Positions 63,176-64,000 of a DNA stretch of 64,000 bases are shown here, in pieces. Numbering within the stretch: position 1 is the first letter of the stretch; the number at the start of each line of letters is the position of its first letter. The notes beneath the pieces were generated by a model. That model did no database searches, was not told the DNA's origin, and saw nothing but the letters and a program-made list of their open reading frames with translations. Source of the DNA: Burkholderiales bacterium (GTDB lineage: Bacteria > Pseudomonadota > Gammaproteobacteria > Burkholderiales > Burkholderiaceae_C). The position numbers were made by a program, and so were the translations under genes. The DNA lies in assembly GCA_947453625.1 (NCBI GenBank), contig CANGHK010000019.1:1-64000 (forward strand), in the 5' to 3' direction.

Positions 63176-64000
63176 ATGCCCGCTTCCGCCCCCGCTCTCC
63201 CTGCAGCCCACCCGTCCGAGCATTGGCCCTGGGCCACGGTGCTGGTGGTCGACGACGAGCCCGGCATGCGCAATTTCCTCGACAAGACGCTGGGGCGTCG
63301 GGTCGGACAGGTGCACAGCGCCGGGTCGGCCGAAGAGGCCGACGTGCTGGTGCGCCGCCATCGCTTCGATCTGCTGGTGCTCGACATCTCGCTGCCGGGC
63401 ATCAGCGGCATCGAATGGCTGCGCGCCTTGCGCGAGCGCGGTTTTGCCGGCGAGGTGGTGCTGATGACCGGCTTTGCCGACCTCGACACCGCGATCGAGG
63501 CCTTGCGCGCCGGGGCCAGCGACTTCCTGCTCAAGCCCTTCCGCGTCACCCAACTGCTCAACGCGGTGCGCCAGAGCCTGGAGAAGGCCTTGCTGCGGCG
63601 CGAGAACTGGGTCCTGCGCCGCACCCTGTCGCAGCGCACGCCGGCCGCCGACGGACTGGTCGGCGCTTCCCTGGCCATCAAGGGATTGCAGGCCGCGCTG
63701 CAGCGGGTGTCCGCAGTGGACAGCACGGTGCTGCTGAACGGCGAGTCGGGCACCGGCAAGGAACTCGCCGCGCTGGCGCTGCACCGCCAGAGCGCGCGCG
63801 CCGCCGCGCCCTTCGTGCCGGTCAACTGTGCCACCTTGCTGCCCGACCTGATCGACGGCGAGTTGTTCGGCCAGGCCGCCGGTGCGCTGCGCTCACGGGA
63901 CAAGGACGGCCGCGAGGAGCGCCGCCAGGGCCGCGACGGCCTGTTCGTCTACGCCCAGGGCGGCACGCTGTTTCTCGACGAGATCGGCGAGTTGCCGCTG
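63176..64000 (+). CDS. NtrC-type response regulator, start only (runs past the window)
   Basis: The first ~275 residues are present. The receiver domain has VVDDEPGMRNFL near 24-35, the phospho-accepting Asp in LLVLDISLPG near 69, LMTGFADLDTAIEALRAGASDFLLKPF with the conserved Thr and Lys. An AAA+ domain follows: Walker A GESGTGKE near 188, Walker [12 protein letters not shown] near 262. The sigma-54 contact loop GAFTGA is replaced by GALRSRD (near 235), with ELFGQAAG before it. Divergent from the formate dehydrogenase operon, it likely controls it. The partner kinase is not in view. Confidence 0.88.
   Translation, partial: MPASAPALPAAHPSEHWPWATVLVVDDEPGMRNFLDKTLGRRVGQVHSAGSAEEADVLVRRHRFDLLVLDISLPGISGIEWLRALRERGFAGEVVLMTGFADLDTAIEALRAGASDFLLKPFRVTQLLNAVRQSLEKALLRRENWVLRRTLSQRTPAADGLVGASLAIKGLQAALQRVSAVDSTVLLNGESGTGKELAALALHRQSARAAAPFVPVNCATLLPDLIDGELFGQAAGALRSRDKDGREERRQGRDGLFVYAQGGTLFLDEIGELPL

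Overview
The window is about 70% GC with dense, mostly intact genes and few RNA-like or phage-like features. Protein content points to a betaproteobacterium of the order Burkholderiales, probably near the Rubrivivax/Leptothrix/Ideonella or Comamonadaceae groups. Supporting signs are a Cys-type membrane formate dehydrogenase with its TAT-target small protein, an rpe-cbbY pair, the yciO/RNase AM pair, and an intergenic GC-rich hairpin repeat between the formate dehydrogenase genes. The species assignment is inference only.

Layout. (1) 1-2.2 kb: end of rpe, cbbY and a SAM methyltransferase. (2) 2.2-15.1 kb: an M20 peptidase and a TonB-dependent receptor on the minus strand. Divergent from these is a long plus-strand run: a lipoprotein, a secreted PHP-domain protein, then (after a strong terminator hairpin) a fused membrane/spermidine-synthase-like protein, a PpiC-like membrane-anchored protein, a HupE/UreJ protein, a TIGR02466-type 2OG-Fe(II) oxygenase-like protein and a PCu(A)C-like periplasmic protein. 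It ends against a NikR-like regulator. This looks like an uncharacterised metal (Ni/Co/Cu) or metallophore uptake and processing system, and is my best candidate for a new system. (3) 15.2-20.6 kb: a PilZ protein, a small acidic protein, an HPF/RaiA-type protein, and an AcoR-like sigma-54 activator divergent from an aldehyde dehydrogenase with a clear -24/-12 promoter.

(4) 20.5-49.4 kb: an accessory region. It starts with a 55-bp tandem hairpin repeat that grows out of the aldehyde dehydrogenase stop codon, then decayed gene pieces (uvrA end, glycerophosphodiester phosphodiesterase end). Next come an FMO-type monooxygenase, a penicillin-acylase-type hydrolase with a GntR regulator, and a TetR-SDR-MATE operon. 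After these lies a CoA-dependent catabolic block: a broken CoA ligase fused to a broken SDR, a molybdopterin oxidoreductase, two enoyl-CoA hydratases, SDRs, a DsbA-like isomerase, a tautomerase, a feruloyl-CoA synthase-like ligase and an HxlR regulator. A half phospholipase D follows. The block closes with a class III aminotransferase, a complete Dpp/Opp-type ABC importer and an amidase, which together suggest import and cleavage of an amide or peptide-like compound. The truncated genes show this region has been rearranged more than once.

(5) 49.7-56.1 kb: housekeeping and miscellaneous genes: EamA transporter, GST, ModA-like binding protein next to a canonical PCu(A)C copper chaperone, plsY, RidA, YciO/Sua5 and RNase AM. 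(6) 56.2-63.0 kb: a minus-strand formate dehydrogenase operon (TAT-target peptide, alpha, beta, small lipoprotein, gamma cytochrome b, small secreted protein, fdhD). (7) 63.2 kb to the end: the start of a divergent NtrC-type response regulator whose GAFTGA loop is altered; two matching palindromes lie between it and the formate dehydrogenase operon. No tRNA, rRNA, CRISPR array or intact transposase was seen.
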